Source of the DNA: Rhodovulum euryhalinum
Lineage (GTDB): Bacteria > Pseudomonadota > Alphaproteobacteria > Rhodobacterales > Rhodobacteraceae
Length of the DNA: 64,000 nt
Assembly (NCBI RefSeq): GCF_004342445.1
Contig: NZ_SLWW01000006.1
Location: 62,001-126,000, forward strand
Reading direction: 5' to 3'
The notes beneath the pieces were generated by a model that ran no database searches, had not been told where the DNA came from, and saw nothing but the letters and a program-made list of their open reading frames with translations. Below are positions 35,753 through 45,642 of the stretch, piece by piece (position 1 is the stretch's first letter; the number at the start of each line of letters is the position of its first letter). A program made the translations under genes and the position numbers.

Positions 35753-37311
35753 GCCTTCCGTCCTTTGCAGCTCTGTTCCGGCCTTCGCAGCTTTTCACGA
35801 TCCGCGGCGGGGTGCATCCGGAAACCCGCAAGTCCCTCAGTTCCGAGTCCGCCATCGAGGACATGCCACTTCCCTCGCTGATCCGAGTGCCGCTGCAACA
35901 GCATATCGGCGCCGAGGCCGAACCGCTGGTGCAGCGCGACGATCTGGTGCTGAAGGGGCAACTGATCGGCAAGGCGCGGGGCCCGGTCTCTGCCAACATC
36001 CATGCGCCGACCTCGGGCCGGGTCATCGCGGTCGGCCATTTCACGGCGCCGCACCCCTCGGGCCTGCCGGTGCCGACGATCACCATCCGCCCTGACGGCG
36101 AGGATCGCTGGGGGCCGCGTCTTGCGCGCCTGCGCCCCGAGGACGCCCCGCCCGAAGAGATCGCCGCCAAGGTCGCCGAGGCCGGGATCGTCGGCATGGG
36201 CGGCGCGACCTTCCCCGCCGCCGTCAAGCTGAACCTGCGGGCCAAGTTCGACCTGCACACGCTGATCATCAACGGCGCCGAGTGCGAACCCTACCTGACC
36301 TGCGACGACCGGCTGATGCGCGAACGCGCCGAGGAACTGGCCGACGGCATCGGCATCATGGCCCGGGCGCTGGGGGTGCAGCGGGTCATTGTCGCCATCG
36401 AGTCGAACAAGCCGCAGGCCATCGAGGCGATGCAGCGCCACAACCGCGCGCTCGGCTTCACGCTGCGTGTCAAGGTGGTGCCGACCCAGTACCCGATGGG
36501 ATCGGAAAAGCACCTAGTCAAGATCCTGACCGGCAAGGAGACCCCGGCGCGGGCGCTGACCGCCGAACTGGGCGTCGTGGTCCATAACGCGGCGACCGCC
36601 TATGCCGTGCACCTGGCGGTGCGCTATGGCGAGCCGCTGATCTCGCGCGTCGTCACCGTGTCGGGGCGCGGCGTGCGGCGGCCTGCCAACATCCGGGCCC
36701 TTATCGGTACGCCCGTGGCCGACCTTCTGGCGCATTGCGGCGGGCTGGCGGAAGAGCCCGAGCGGCTCTTGCTGGGCGGGCCGATGATGGGCCAGCCGAT
36801 CCAGAACCGGCGCGTGCCGATCGTCAAGGGCACGAACGGCGTGCTTGCCCTGACCGCGGGCGAAACCCGGGAACGCGACGTGATGCCCTGCATCCGCTGC
36901 GGCCTGTGCGTGCAGGTCTGTCCGGTCGGCCTGACGCCGTTCGAACTGAACGCGAGGATCCAGGCCGACGATCTGCAAGGCGCGGCAAAGGTCGGGTTGC
37001 TGGACTGCATCGCCTGCGGCTGCTGTTCCTATACCTGTCCGTCCAACATTTCGCTGGTGCAGACCATCCATTTCGCCAAGGGCAAGCTGGCCGAAGAGGA
37101 AAGCCGCAAGCACAAGCAGGAAGAGACCAGACGCCTGGCCGCCGCGCGCAAGGCGCGCGAGGAGGCCGCCGCCGAGGCCAAGCGCCAGGCGATGGCCAGG
37201 CGCAAGGCCGAGATGGAGGCCAAGAAGAAACGCGAGGCCGAGGCGGCCGCCCAGGCGCAGACCGCCGCGCCCGAGGCCGAGCCGGTCCAGCACGGAGATG
37301 CCACGCCATGA
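35749..37311 (+). CDS. rnfC: Rnf complex subunit C, NADH/FMN and iron-sulfur protein
   Basis: A 520-residue peripheral subunit, the NADH-oxidising end. [13 protein letters not shown] (about 145-157) is the FMN/NADH-binding region, followed by [13 protein letters not shown]. Two [4Fe-4S] motifs appear near the C-terminal third: [12 protein letters not shown] and [12 protein letters not shown]. The last 70 residues are a Lys/Glu/Ala/Arg-rich helix, probably a coiled coil, as in the long proteobacterial RnfC. ATG 35749 overlaps the rnfB stop. Confidence 0.92.
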   Translation: MSLPSFAALFRPSQLFTIRGGVHPETRKSLSSESAIEDMPLPSLIRVPLQQHIGAEAEPLVQRDDLVLKGQLIGKARGPVSANIHAPTSGRVIAVGHFTAPHPSGLPVPTITIRPDGEDRWGPRLARLRPEDAPPEEIAAKVAEAGIVGMGGATFPAAVKLNLRAKFDLHTLIINGAECEPYLTCDDRLMRERAEELADGIGIMARALGVQRVIVAIESNKPQAIEAMQRHNRALGFTLRVKVVPTQYPMGSEKHLVKILTGKETPARALTAELGVVVHNAATAYAVHLAVRYGEPLISRVVTVSGRGVRRPANIRALIGTPVADLLAHCGGLAEEPERLLLGGPMMGQPIQNRRVPIVKGTNGVLALTAGETRERDVMPCIRCGLCVQVCPVGLTPFELNARIQADDLQGAAKVGLLDCIACGCCSYTCPSNISLVQTIHFAKGKLAEEESRKHKQEETRRLAAARKAREEAAAEAKRQAMARRKAEMEAKKKREAEAAAQAQTAAPEAEPVQHGDATP

Positions 37312-38396
37312 CCGCCCCCCTGATCGTCTCCGGGCCCCATACCCACAGGGTGTTCACCGTCTCGCGCACGATGCTGGCGGTGATCGGGGCGCTGACGCCC
37401 GCCACGGTCTTTGGCCTGTACCAGTTCGGCTGGCCGGCGATCTTCCTGTTCCTTGTCACCGTCCTGTCCGCCTGGGCGTTCGAGATCGCGTGCCTGTGGG
37501 TTGCGGGCCGGCCGGTGGCGTCCTTCGCGCGGGATGGCTCGGCGCTGTTGTCGGGATGGCTGGTGGCGATGACCCTGCCGCCCTATGCGCCGTGGTGGGT
37601 GGGCGTGCTGGGTGCGGGCATCGCCATCGTGATCGGCAAGCATCTCTTTGGCGGGCTCGGACAGAACCTCTTCAACCCGGCGATGGTGGCCCGCGCCATG
37701 CTGCTGGTCGCGTTGCCGGTGCAGATGACCACCTGGGTCGCGCCGGTGGGCCTGATGAACGGACCGGATTTCTGGCAGGGCCTCGCCATCACCTTTTCCG
37801 GCGCGCAGGATTTCGACGCGGTGTCCAGCGCCTCGACGCTGAGCCTGGTCAAGAGCCAGCTCGACGCGGGTGCGTCGATGGCGCAGATCATGCCCGACCT
37901 CGCCGATCTGCGCGACCGCCTGATCGGGCTGGTTCCGGGAAGCCTGGGCGAGACCAGCACGATCCTTCTGTTGCTGGGCGGGCTTGCGCTGATCTCGATG
38001 CGGATCATCACGCCGGTGATCCCGTTGTCGGTGCTGGGCACCATCGCCGCGCTGTCCGGCCTGTGCTGGCTGATCGCGCCCGACCGCTTTGCCCCGCCGG
38101 TGCTGCACCTGACCGCGGGCTCGACGATGCTGTGCGCCTTCTTCATCGCGACGGATTACGTCACCTCGCCGGTCACGGCGATGGGCAAGATGATCTACGG
38201 CATCGCCATCGGGGCGCTGATCTTCGTGATCCGGACCTGGGGGTCATTCCCCGAGGGCGTTGCCTTTGCGGTGCTCTTGATGAATGCCTGCACGCCGCTG
38301 ATCGAGACCTATGTGCGGCCCCGCGTGTTCGGCCGCACCCGCACCGGCAAGCCGCTGCCGATCAAGACCACCAAGCCGCGTGGGGGTGCCAGATGA
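37308..38396 (+). CDS. rnfD: Rnf complex subunit D, flavinylated membrane protein
   Basis: A 362-residue membrane protein with about nine or ten helices, including [13 protein letters not shown]. The periplasmic segment that normally carries the S(T)-G-A-T flavin motif reads DAVSSASTL (170-178): Gly and the acceptor Thr are replaced by Ser174 and Ser176. RnfF presumably attaches FMN here, possibly to Ser176 or Thr177. ATG 37308 overlaps the rnfC stop. Confidence 0.9.
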   Translation: MTAPLIVSGPHTHRVFTVSRTMLAVIGALTPATVFGLYQFGWPAIFLFLVTVLSAWAFEIACLWVAGRPVASFARDGSALLSGWLVAMTLPPYAPWWVGVLGAGIAIVIGKHLFGGLGQNLFNPAMVARAMLLVALPVQMTTWVAPVGLMNGPDFWQGLAITFSGAQDFDAVSSASTLSLVKSQLDAGASMAQIMPDLADLRDRLIGLVPGSLGETSTILLLLGGLALISMRIITPVIPLSVLGTIAALSGLCWLIAPDRFAPPVLHLTAGSTMLCAFFIATDYVTSPVTAMGKMIYGIAIGALIFVIRTWGSFPEGVAFAVLLMNACTPLIETYVRPRVFGRTRTGKPLPIKTTKPRGGAR

Positions 38397-39049
38397 CCGA
38401 AGACGCCATCCTTCCCCCGAAGGCGCGACCCGCAGGGTTCCTGCGCGCGCCGCTCGGGCTTGGGCTGATGCTGGGGCTGTTCTCGCTGGTGGCGGCGCTG
38501 ATGCTGGCCTTTGCCAACGACCTGACCCGCGCGCCCATTGCCGCGCGCCACGCCGAGGATCTGCTGGCCGCGCTGGCGCAGGTTGTTCCGGCCGATCTGC
38601 ACGACAACGACCTGGCCGCCGACATCCGCACCGTCGAAGACGCCGTGGAAGGCGCGGTTCCCATTCACGTTGCGGCCCGGGATGGCGCCGTCAGCGGCGT
38701 GGCCTTCGAACTGACCGGATATGGCTATAGCGGCGCGATCCGCGTGCTGATGGGCGTTGCACCCGATGGCACGCTTCTCGGGGTGCGGGTGCTGTCCCAT
38801 GCGGAAACGCCCGGCCTTGGCGACAAGATCGAGGTCGCCAAGGGCGAGTGGATCCTGGGCTTTGCCGGCCGCTCGCTGACCGACCCCGCGCCCGAGGGCT
38901 GGAAGGTCCGGCGCGATGGCGGCGTCTTCGACCAGTTCGCGGGCGCGACCATCACGCCGCGCGCGGTGGTGGGCACCGTCCATCGCGGCCTGACCCTGTT
39001 CCGGCGCCACCGCGACGCGCTGCTCGCCCCCATGCCCCCGAAATCGTGA
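38393..39049 (+). CDS. rnfG: Rnf complex subunit G, covalent FMN protein
   Basis: A 218-residue protein with one N-terminal helix (about 20-42) and a periplasmic domain. [11 protein letters not shown] and [11 protein letters not shown] (182-192) are the key stretches. Thr186 in A-G-A-T-I-T is the expected covalent FMN site. ATG 38393 overlaps the rnfD stop. Confidence 0.9.
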   Translation: MTEDAILPPKARPAGFLRAPLGLGLMLGLFSLVAALMLAFANDLTRAPIAARHAEDLLAALAQVVPADLHDNDLAADIRTVEDAVEGAVPIHVAARDGAVSGVAFELTGYGYSGAIRVLMGVAPDGTLLGVRVLSHAETPGLGDKIEVAKGEWILGFAGRSLTDPAPEGWKVRRDGGVFDQFAGATITPRAVVGTVHRGLTLFRRHRDALLAPMPPKS

Positions 39050-39064
39050 CGGAGGACAGCACCG

Positions 39065-39796
39065 ATGCCGACAAGCTATGCCAAGATCGCCCGCGACGGG
39101 TTCTGGGACAAGAACATCGTCTTCGGGCAGATGCTGGCGCTGTGCCCCGCGCTGGCCATCACCGGCACGGCGACCAACGGCCTGGGCATGGGGCTGGCGA
39201 CGACCGCGGTGCTGGTCGTGTCGAACCTGACGATCTCGGTGCTGCGCCGTGCCATCAGCCCGGAAATCCGTATTCCCGTCTTCGTGCTGGTCATCGCCTG
39301 TATCGTGACGGTGGTCGACATGATGCTGAACGCCTGGGCGCATGATCTGCACAAGGTGCTGGGCCTGTTCATCCCGCTGATCGTGACCAACTGCGCCATT
39401 CTCGGCCGCGCCGAGGCATTCGCCTCGCGCAATGGCCCGGTGGTGTCGGTTCTGGATGGTCTGACGATGGGGCTGGGATTCACGCTGGTGCTGATCGTGC
39501 TGGGCGCGCTGCGCGAGGTGTTCGGATCGGGGACGCTGTTTGCCGATGCCGCGGTTCTGCTGGGGCCGCAATTCGCCTTTCTCGAAATGACCGTCTTTCC
39601 GCAGTATCCGGGCTTTCTGCTGCTGATCCTGCCGCCTGGCGGCTTTCTCGTGCTGGGGCTGCTGATGGCGCTGAAGGCGGTGATCGACCGCAGCAAGGCG
39701 CGCCTGGAGGCCGAGATCGAGGAGATCCGCGTCGAGCGCGTGTTCACCGCCGCGGGTGTGCTCAAGCCCAGGCTCGAAACGGGAGAAGACGAATGA
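39065..39796 (+). CDS. rnfE: Rnf complex subunit E
   Basis: A 243-residue membrane protein, partner of RnfA. FGQMLALCPALAITG and LIVTNCAILGRAEAFAS supply the two membrane Cys that share an iron-sulfur cluster with RnfA. The C-terminal cytoplasmic helix is charged and extends about 35 residues. GGAGGACAGCACC precedes ATG 39065. Confidence 0.9.
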   Translation: MPTSYAKIARDGFWDKNIVFGQMLALCPALAITGTATNGLGMGLATTAVLVVSNLTISVLRRAISPEIRIPVFVLVIACIVTVVDMMLNAWAHDLHKVLGLFIPLIVTNCAILGRAEAFASRNGPVVSVLDGLTMGLGFTLVLIVLGALREVFGSGTLFADAAVLLGPQFAFLEMTVFPQYPGFLLLILPPGGFLVLGLLMALKAVIDRSKARLEAEIEEIRVERVFTAAGVLKPRLETGEDE

Positions 39797-40050
39797 TCGT
39801 GGGTGTCGCCTATGCCAAGCCGACCGTGCAGGTCTGGAAGCATGTCGACGTGGCCGAAACCGCGACGGCGCGCGAGGCGATCGAACGCTCGGGGTTGCTT
39901 GCACAATTCCCCGAGATCGACCTGGAGGTGAACAAGATCGGCATCTTCGGCGCGATCTGTCCCCTCGACAAGCCGCTGAAGGAGGGGGACCGGGTCGAGA
40001 TCTACCGCCCGATCCATCCCGAAGCCGAACTGCTGGAAAAGAAGCGATGA
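39793..40050 (+). CDS. rnfH: Rnf-associated protein H
   Basis: An 85-residue ubiquitin-like beta-grasp protein of the RnfH/YfjF family. MIVGVAYAKPTVQVWKHVDV starts it, and FGAICPLDKPLKEGDRVEIY is the signature. It overlaps the rnfE stop by ATGA. Its function in Rnf is not established. Confidence 0.88.
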   Translation: MIVGVAYAKPTVQVWKHVDVAETATAREAIERSGLLAQFPEIDLEVNKIGIFGAICPLDKPLKEGDRVEIYRPIHPEAELLEKKR

Positions 40051-40076
40051 CCCCCGAGCCGCAAGGAGACCCCGTG

Positions 40077-41105
40077 ATGCAGAGTCCGAGCCGCCGCCAC
40101 TTCACCCTCGGCCTCGCCGCCGTCTCCGCGCTTGCGGGGGCAGGGGGGCTTGCCGCCACGTTGCGCCCGGGCCTGCGCGCCATCGTCATCGGCGGCGGGC
40201 CCGCCGGGGCCGCTGCCGCGCTGTCGTTGCGGGCTGCCAACCCGGCCGCCTCGGTGCTGCTGGTCGAACGTGATCCCGGCCGGCTTTCGCGTGCGCAAGA
40301 GGGGATCGAGGGCGCTGCCTTTACCCGGCCCCGCGCCCGTGCGGACCTGGACGCGCTGCGCCAGGCGGGCGTGGGCGTGGTGCTGGACGATGTGGTGGGC
40401 ATCGACTGGGCGTCGGCGCGGCTTTCGCTTTTCAGTGGCCGGACGCTCGCCTTCGACCGCCTGTTGCTGGCCCCGGGCACCTCGCCCCGCGATGAGGCAA
40501 TCCCCGGGCTCGACGCCGTGGCGCGCCACGCCTGGCCTGCCGCCTGGGGCAGTGCGCGCGAGGCGCGGCGGCTGGCCGGGCAACTGGCGGCGCTGCCCGA
40601 GCGCGGGCATGTCGTGCTGCGCCTGCCCGCCGAGATCAGCCATCCGCATGCCGCGCTGACCCGCGCAGTCGATCTGGCGCGTCACCTGGCCGCCGCGCGC
40701 CCCGCCGCCCGGCTGACCGTGCTTGACGGATCGGCGACCGATGATCTGGCCAGCGCCTTTGTCAGGGCCGTTCCGAACGGGGTGGCGGCGGGGGTGCAAT
40801 GGCGGACCGCCGCCGATGGTGGCATCGTTCGCGCGGTCGACGCGCGCCGTGGCCTGATCGAGACCGATGCCGGCGGGCTTCGGGCCGACGTGGTGAACTT
40901 CGTACCCGCGCTCACGGCAGGCGCGATCGCGAGCACCGCGGGGCTTGTCGATCACAGCGGCTGGTGCCCCTGCGATACCGCCGGGCGGTCGTCGCTCCGC
41001 CGCGATGTGCTGGTCCTTGGCGATGCCCGCAAATCCGCGCTACGTACCTTGGCGGGCGCGTTGCGCTCGGCCGAGGTTGCGACGAAAGGGGGGCTGGTCG
41101 GTTAG
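40077..41105 (+). CDS. Tat-exported FAD protein resembling flavocytochrome c sulfide dehydrogenase
   Basis: A 342-residue exported flavoprotein. A Tat signal (SRRHFTLGLAAVSALAG) is followed by AIVIGGGPAGAAAALSLR, a Rossmann FAD site. VNFVPALTAGAIA and SGWCPCDTAGRSS match the FccB/sulfide:quinone reductase group. The only cysteines are the two in WCPC. The first redox-active Cys, expected in the C-P-P-G-P-Y-E-R-like region, is absent where the protein reads SHPHAALTRA. AAGGAG lies eight bases before ATG 40077; an upstream in-frame ATG at 40047 overlaps the rnfH stop. It is 26 bases after rnfH, so it is co-transcribed with rnf. Sulfide oxidation is therefore doubtful. Confidence 0.7.
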   Translation: MQSPSRRHFTLGLAAVSALAGAGGLAATLRPGLRAIVIGGGPAGAAAALSLRAANPAASVLLVERDPGRLSRAQEGIEGAAFTRPRARADLDALRQAGVGVVLDDVVGIDWASARLSLFSGRTLAFDRLLLAPGTSPRDEAIPGLDAVARHAWPAAWGSAREARRLAGQLAALPERGHVVLRLPAEISHPHAALTRAVDLARHLAAARPAARLTVLDGSATDDLASAFVRAVPNGVAAGVQWRTAADGGIVRAVDARRGLIETDAGGLRADVVNFVPALTAGAIASTAGLVDHSGWCPCDTAGRSSLRRDVLVLGDARKSALRTLAGALRSAEVATKGGLVG

Positions 41106-41146
41106 CGCGGCGCAGCGGCCCGGGATCGCCGACAGACCCGGCCGGC

Positions 41147-42349
41147 TCAGATCTGATCGGCCTTGGTAAGGACGCCCTGATCGACGAGGAACCGTTTGGA
41201 AAGGGCAAGGCAGGCGGCGCCGAGCGATCGCGCATCGGGCCCGATCGTGCCCTCCTCGATCCGCGGAAGGATCAGGCCGGCGGTGTTCAGCCCGGCAAGG
41301 GCGACGCCCGTGCGCTCGACAAGCCTTGCGCGGATCGGCGGCGGAAGCCACCCGTCGATCAGCACCGCTTCGAAGTCGATCACGGCGCAGGTCGCGGCGA
41401 CCGCATGCGCAAGCCCCCCCGCGGCGCTCTCCAGCCAGGCGTGCAACACCTCCTGGTCGATCCGCCAGTCAATCGGCCGGTTCCACAGGCAATCTGCCGC
41501 CGCACCCCGCGCGCCCAGCATCCGCTCCAGCACCGCAAGCGATGCAACCTCGATCAGTTGCCGGCTTTTCCCGTCCGGCCCCGGCACCGGCAGTGACCCG
41601 ATTGCGCCCGCGTTTCCCGTCGGACCGGTGAAGAGGCTGCCGTTCAGAACCACGCCGCCGCCGATGAAGTAACCGACGAAGATGTGCAGCAGGTTGGGCG
41701 GCAGAGCCGCCGTGCCAAGGACGAGTTCCGCGCCGCAGGCGGCCGAGGCGTCGTTCTGCAGATAGACCGGGGTATCCAGCCCCACGGCCAGTTCCGCGCG
41801 GATGTCCCGGTGGCGCCAGGCGTCCATGTCGCTGCGGGGCGCGCCGATCGCGTCCGCCCAGTCCCATAGCTGGAACGGGATCGCGATCCCCAGGCCCGAG
41901 ATGCGCGCACGTTCCACGGCCGGGCGGGCGGCGGCGATCTCGGCCAGGGCGTGGCGTGCGAAGGCAAGGGTGGCATCGGGGGTCGGGTAGCGGTGGCGGG
42001 CCTGGCGACGATCGACCACCCGGCCCAGGAAATCGGTCAGAACCAGTTCCAGGCTGCGCCGGCCGACCTTGAGCCCGAAGAAATATGCCCCCCCCGGCGC
42101 CAGCCCGATCGGTACCGAGGGCTGTCCGACGCGCCCGCGCTGGGGTTGGCCCTTGACCAGGAACCCCTCGGCCTCGAGTGCGCGCATGATGACCGAGACG
42201 GTCTGCGCCGACAGCCCGGTCATCCGCGCGATCTGTGCCTTGGGCTGCGGGCCGTGGCGGCGCAGCAGCGTCAGCACCAGCCGCTCGTTATGGGCGCGCA
42301 TGCCGCTCTGGTTCGACCCCCGGATCGACACCGGGGAGGGTTCCGCCAT
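41147..42349 (-). CDS. ROK-family transcriptional repressor
   Basis: A 400-residue regulator. An N-terminal winged helix (about 30-85, with AQIARMTGLSAQTVSVIMRALEAEGF) is followed by a ROK sugar-kinase-like domain with GLGIAIPF, VYLQNDASAACGAE and IGGGVVLNGSLFTG. The usual zinc-binding cysteine cluster of NagC/Mlc is not obvious. Start ATG 42349 follows AAGGA at 12 bases; a GTG at 42397 is an alternative. It is divergent from the sugar importer and should control it by binding the AT-rich site between them. Confidence 0.85.
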   Translation of the reverse strand: MAEPSPVSIRGSNQSGMRAHNERLVLTLLRRHGPQPKAQIARMTGLSAQTVSVIMRALEAEGFLVKGQPQRGRVGQPSVPIGLAPGGAYFFGLKVGRRSLELVLTDFLGRVVDRRQARHRYPTPDATLAFARHALAEIAAARPAVERARISGLGIAIPFQLWDWADAIGAPRSDMDAWRHRDIRAELAVGLDTPVYLQNDASAACGAELVLGTAALPPNLLHIFVGYFIGGGVVLNGSLFTGPTGNAGAIGSLPVPGPDGKSRQLIEVASLAVLERMLGARGAAADCLWNRPIDWRIDQEVLHAWLESAAGGLAHAVAATCAVIDFEAVLIDGWLPPPIRARLVERTGVALAGLNTAGLILPRIEEGTIGPDARSLGAACLALSKRFLVDQGVLTKADQI

Positions 42350-42406
42350 GTTCACTGCCGCATCCTTCGTTTCCGTACGGATGATGGCGGCTGGCACGGC
42401 GGGCTG

Positions 42407-42438
42407 TCAATAATAATTCAGAGTGATTTATTTATTGA
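42407..42438. promoter_or_regulatory. AT-rich operator of the sugar importer
   Basis: TCAATAATAA (42407-42416) and TTATTTATTGA (42428-42438) form an imperfect inverted repeat in otherwise GC-rich DNA, like known ROK-repressor sites. It overlaps the predicted -35 box. Confidence 0.65.
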
Positions 42439-42466
42439 CAGACTCCCCTCGAATCGCGCTCATATG
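42435..42466 (+). promoter_or_regulatory. Promoter of the frcBCA-type operon
   Basis: TTGACA at 42435-42440 is a perfect -35 box. A -10-like CATATG/TCATAT lies at 42460-42466, a slightly long spacing of 18-20. A GGGAGGAGAGACC ribosome-binding site precedes the binding-protein start at 42528. Confidence 0.5.
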
Positions 42467-42527
42467 ACCTTGAGGAAAGCGGAAACCGGGGCACAGGCTC
42501 CGGGCCGACAAGACGGGAGGAGAGACC

Positions 42528-43559
42528 GTGACACATTCTGCCAGCATCAAGACCGCCCTGATGGGCGCCGCGGCCCTGATCGCGCTGGGCGCGGGTGGGG
42601 CCGCTGCCGAAGACATCGGCGCCTGCCTCGTCACCAAGACCGACACGAACCCGTTCTTCGTCAAGATGAAGGAGGGCGCGCAGCAGGGTGCCGAGGCCAA
42701 TGGAATCAGGCTCTCGACCTTTGCGGGCAAGATCGACGGTGACGTGGAAACCCAGATCGCGGCGGTGGAAACATGCATCGCATCGGGCGCCAAGGGCATC
42801 CTGATCACGCCGTCCGACAGCCGCGCGCTGGCCCCCGTGGTCACCCAGGCGCGCGAGGCCGGACTGCTGGTGATCGCGCTCGACACGCCGTTCGAACCGG
42901 CGGACGTGGCCGACGCGACCTTTGCCACCGACAATTTCAAGGCGGGCGAACTGATCGGTCAGTGGGCTGCCGCCAAGCTGGGCGACGCCGCGGCGGACGC
43001 ACGGATCGCCTTCCTCGACCTCAACCCGTCCGAAGTGTCGGTGGACTACCTGCGCAACCAGGGCTTCATGCAGGGCTTCGGCATCGATATCAGGAACCCC
43101 ACCGATATCGGAGACGAGGAGGATCCGCGGATTGTCGGCCATGACGTGACCAACGGCAACGAGGAGGGCGGGCGCACCGCGATGGAGAACCTCCTGCAGA
43201 AGGATCCCTCGATCAACGTCGTCTACACCATCAACGAGCCCGCCGCCGCCGGTGCCTACGAGGCGCTCAAGGCCGTGGGCCGTCAGGACGATGTACTGAT
43301 CGTGTCAGTCGATGGCGGCTGCCCCGGCGTGCAGAATATCGCCGATGGCGTGATCGGGGCGACCTCGATGCAGTTCCCGCTTCTGATGGCGTCAAAGGGG
43401 ATCGAGGCCATCAAGACCTTCGCCGAGACCGGCGAAAGGCCGCAGAACTCCGAGGGGCTCGACTTCTTCAACACCGGGGTCGAACTGATTACCGATGCGC
43501 CCGTCGACGGCGTTCCGTCGAAGACCTCGGCCGAAGGGCTCGGGATGTGCTGGGGCTGA
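42528..43559 (+). CDS. frcB: Sugar ABC transporter, substrate-binding protein (FrcB-like)
   Basis: A 343-residue periplasmic binding protein of the ribose/fructose class. The signal peptide ends GGAAA-E (about residue 27). [20 protein letters not shown] and [15 protein letters not shown] are typical, with the family's N-P-F-F and hinge residues. Downstream permease and ATPase plus a ROK repressor match the rhizobial frcBCA fructose/mannose/ribose importer. The ligand is inferred. Confidence 0.8.
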   Translation: MTHSASIKTALMGAAALIALGAGGAAAEDIGACLVTKTDTNPFFVKMKEGAQQGAEANGIRLSTFAGKIDGDVETQIAAVETCIASGAKGILITPSDSRALAPVVTQAREAGLLVIALDTPFEPADVADATFATDNFKAGELIGQWAAAKLGDAAADARIAFLDLNPSEVSVDYLRNQGFMQGFGIDIRNPTDIGDEEDPRIVGHDVTNGNEEGGRTAMENLLQKDPSINVVYTINEPAAAGAYEALKAVGRQDDVLIVSVDGGCPGVQNIADGVIGATSMQFPLLMASKGIEAIKTFAETGERPQNSEGLDFFNTGVELITDAPVDGVPSKTSAEGLGMCWG

Positions 43560-43578
43560 GGGCCCGGGCCTGACCCTT

Positions 43579-43602
43579 GGCGCGGTGACCAGTCACCGCG
43601 CC
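43579..43602 (+). terminator. Intercistronic hairpin after frcB
   Basis: Perfect 10-bp stem GGCGCGGTGA / TCACCGCGCC with a four-base loop (CCAG), about 20 bases after the frcB stop. It resembles the hairpins after glnH and dctP. Confidence 0.65.
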
Positions 43603-43670
43603 CCCATCTTGCTTGATCGCTTTGACCGAAACACCCGGGGCGGGCATGCTTCCCCAGGGAGGGCAGTGTT

Positions 43671-44753
43671 ATGACCGACAAGACCGGCTCCACGGGGGGC
43701 AGACAGGAGTTCGAAGGCAGCCTTGCCGAAAGCGACACCCGCGTCGCCCGGTTCGAGAACGGGTCCCGCGGGATGGCCGGAACGATCCAGCACCTGTTGC
43801 ACGGCAATCCGACCCTCGTGCCCGTGATCGTGCTGGCCGCCTCCGTTGCTGTCTTTGGTCTTGTCGCGGGCGAGCGGTTCTTCTCGCCCTTCAACCTGAC
43901 GCTCATCATGCAGCAGGTCTCGATCATCGGGATGCTGGCCGCGGCGCAAAGCCTGATCATCCTCACCGCCGGCATCGACCTGTCGGTCGCGGCGGTGATG
44001 GTGCTGATGTCGGTGATCGCGGGCAACCTGGCGGTCAAGATGGGCGTTCCGGCGCCCCTGGCCCTGCTGGTGGCCTTTGCGGGCGGCACGCTTGCGGGGC
44101 TTCTGAACGGGCTGCTGGTGACGAAGGTCAAGCTGCCGCCCTTCATCACCACCCTCGGCACATGGAACATCTTCTTCGCGCTGAACCTCTGGCTCTCGGG
44201 GGCGCAGTCGATCCGCAGCCAGGACATCGACGCCGCGGCACCGATGCTGAAGGTCTTCGGCAATGCCCTCGAATTCGGCGAGGCACGGATCACCTACGGC
44301 TCGATCCTCATGTTCGCCACCTTCGGCGTGCTCTGGTTCCTGCTGAACAAGACGGCCTGGGGCCGCCACGTCTATGCCGTGGGTGACGACAAGGAGGCGG
44401 CGGAACTGGCCGGCATCCGCACCGACCGGACGCTGGTCTCGGTCTACATGCTGGCCGGTTTCGTCTGCGCCATCGCCGCGTGGTCGTCGATCGGGCGCGT
44501 CGGATCGATCAGCCCGCAGGCGTTCTACGAAGGCAATCTGCAATCCATCACCGCCGTCGTGATCGGGGGCATCTCGCTGTTCGGCGGGCGCGGCTCGATC
44601 CTGGGTGCGCTGTTCGGTGCGCTGATCGTCGGGGTGTTCCAGTCGGGCCTCCGGCTCGCGGGGGTCGACGTGCTGTGGCAGGTCTTCGCCATCGGCTGGC
44701 TCATCATCCTTGCCGTCGCCATCGACCAGTGGATCAGAAAGGTGTCCGCATGA
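43671..44753 (+). CDS. frcC: Sugar ABC transporter, permease (FrcC-like)
   Basis: A 360-residue permease of the ribose/xylose (BPD_transp_2) type with about nine or ten helices. LITAGIDLSVAAVMVL-like (ILTAGIDLSVAAVM), LPPFITTLGTWNI, YAVGDDKEAAELAGI and GGISLFGGRGSI are the standard signatures. It has a 45-residue hydrophilic N-terminus. GGGAGGGCAGTGTT precedes ATG 43671. The stop overlaps the ATPase start. Confidence 0.85.
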   Translation: MTDKTGSTGGRQEFEGSLAESDTRVARFENGSRGMAGTIQHLLHGNPTLVPVIVLAASVAVFGLVAGERFFSPFNLTLIMQQVSIIGMLAAAQSLIILTAGIDLSVAAVMVLMSVIAGNLAVKMGVPAPLALLVAFAGGTLAGLLNGLLVTKVKLPPFITTLGTWNIFFALNLWLSGAQSIRSQDIDAAAPMLKVFGNALEFGEARITYGSILMFATFGVLWFLLNKTAWGRHVYAVGDDKEAAELAGIRTDRTLVSVYMLAGFVCAIAAWSSIGRVGSISPQAFYEGNLQSITAVVIGGISLFGGRGSILGALFGALIVGVFQSGLRLAGVDVLWQVFAIGWLIILAVAIDQWIRKVSA

Positions 44754-45535
44754 CCGCCCCTCAGCCCATCCTGACCGCCCGCGGCATCGTGAAACGCTAT
44801 GGCCGCGTCACCGCGCTGGACCGTGCCGATTTCGACCTTTACCCGGGCGAGATCCTTGCCGTGATCGGTGACAACGGCGCGGGCAAGTCCTCGCTGATCA
44901 AGGCGATCTCGGGGGCGATCACGCCCGACGAAGGGGAAATCAGGCTGGAAGGAAAACCCGTCCGGTTCACCTCTCCGATCGAGGCGCGCGACGCGGGGAT
45001 CGAGACCGTCTACCAGACCCTTGCCCTGTCACCGGCGCTGTCGATCACCGACAACATGTTCGTGGGCCGCGAGATCCGCAAGCCTGGCGTGCTGGGCACC
45101 TGGTTCAGGATCCTCGATCGCAAGGCGATGGAGGATTTTGCCCGCGACAAGCTGTCGGAACTGGGCCTGATGACGATCCAGAACATCAACCAGGCGGTGG
45201 AAACGCTGTCGGGCGGCCAGCGCCAGGGGGTGGCCGTGGCGCGTGCGGCGGCCTTCGGGTCCAAGGTCATCATCCTTGACGAGCCCACCGCCGCGCTGGG
45301 CGTGAATGAAAGCCGCCGGGTGCTGGAACTGATCTGTGACGTGCGGGCGCGCGGCATCCCGATCGTGCTGATCAGCCACAACATGCCCCATGTATTCGAG
45401 GTGGCCGACCGCATCCATATCCACCGCCTCGGCCGGCGTCTCTGCGTGATCGACCCCGGCGAGCATACGATGTCCGATGCGGTCGCGTTGATGACCGGGG
45501 CCAAGGAACCACCCGCGTCGGCGCAGGCGGCCTGA
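44750..45535 (+). CDS. frcA: Sugar ABC transporter, ATPase (FrcA-like)
   Basis: A 261-residue single-domain ABC ATPase. Walker A GDNGAGKSS, signature LSGGQRQG, Walker B VIILDEPTAALG and LISHNM with the switch His are all present. Single-domain rather than duplicated RbsA-type ATPases are typical of frcBCA systems. ATG 44750 overlaps the permease stop. No gene lies in the following 107 bases. Confidence 0.85.
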   Translation: MTAPQPILTARGIVKRYGRVTALDRADFDLYPGEILAVIGDNGAGKSSLIKAISGAITPDEGEIRLEGKPVRFTSPIEARDAGIETVYQTLALSPALSITDNMFVGREIRKPGVLGTWFRILDRKAMEDFARDKLSELGLMTIQNINQAVETLSGGQRQGVAVARAAAFGSKVIILDEPTAALGVNESRRVLELICDVRARGIPIVLISHNMPHVFEVADRIHIHRLGRRLCVIDPGEHTMSDAVALMTGAKEPPASAQAA

Positions 45536-45642
45536 GAGGGGATCCCGGACGGGGCCGCCGAGGGCGCAGGTGCCATGCCGGGGCCAGTCAGTGCCGAACG
45601 CGCGTTCCAGGTACCCCGTGCGCGGTGTTTCGGCGGGTCACC

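Noticed and set aside
38309-40480. A 723-codon minus-strand open frame across rnfD-rnfG-rnfE-rnfH
   Set aside because: The plus-strand frames here carry clear Rnf motifs. The antisense frame has no ribosome-binding site or family pattern.
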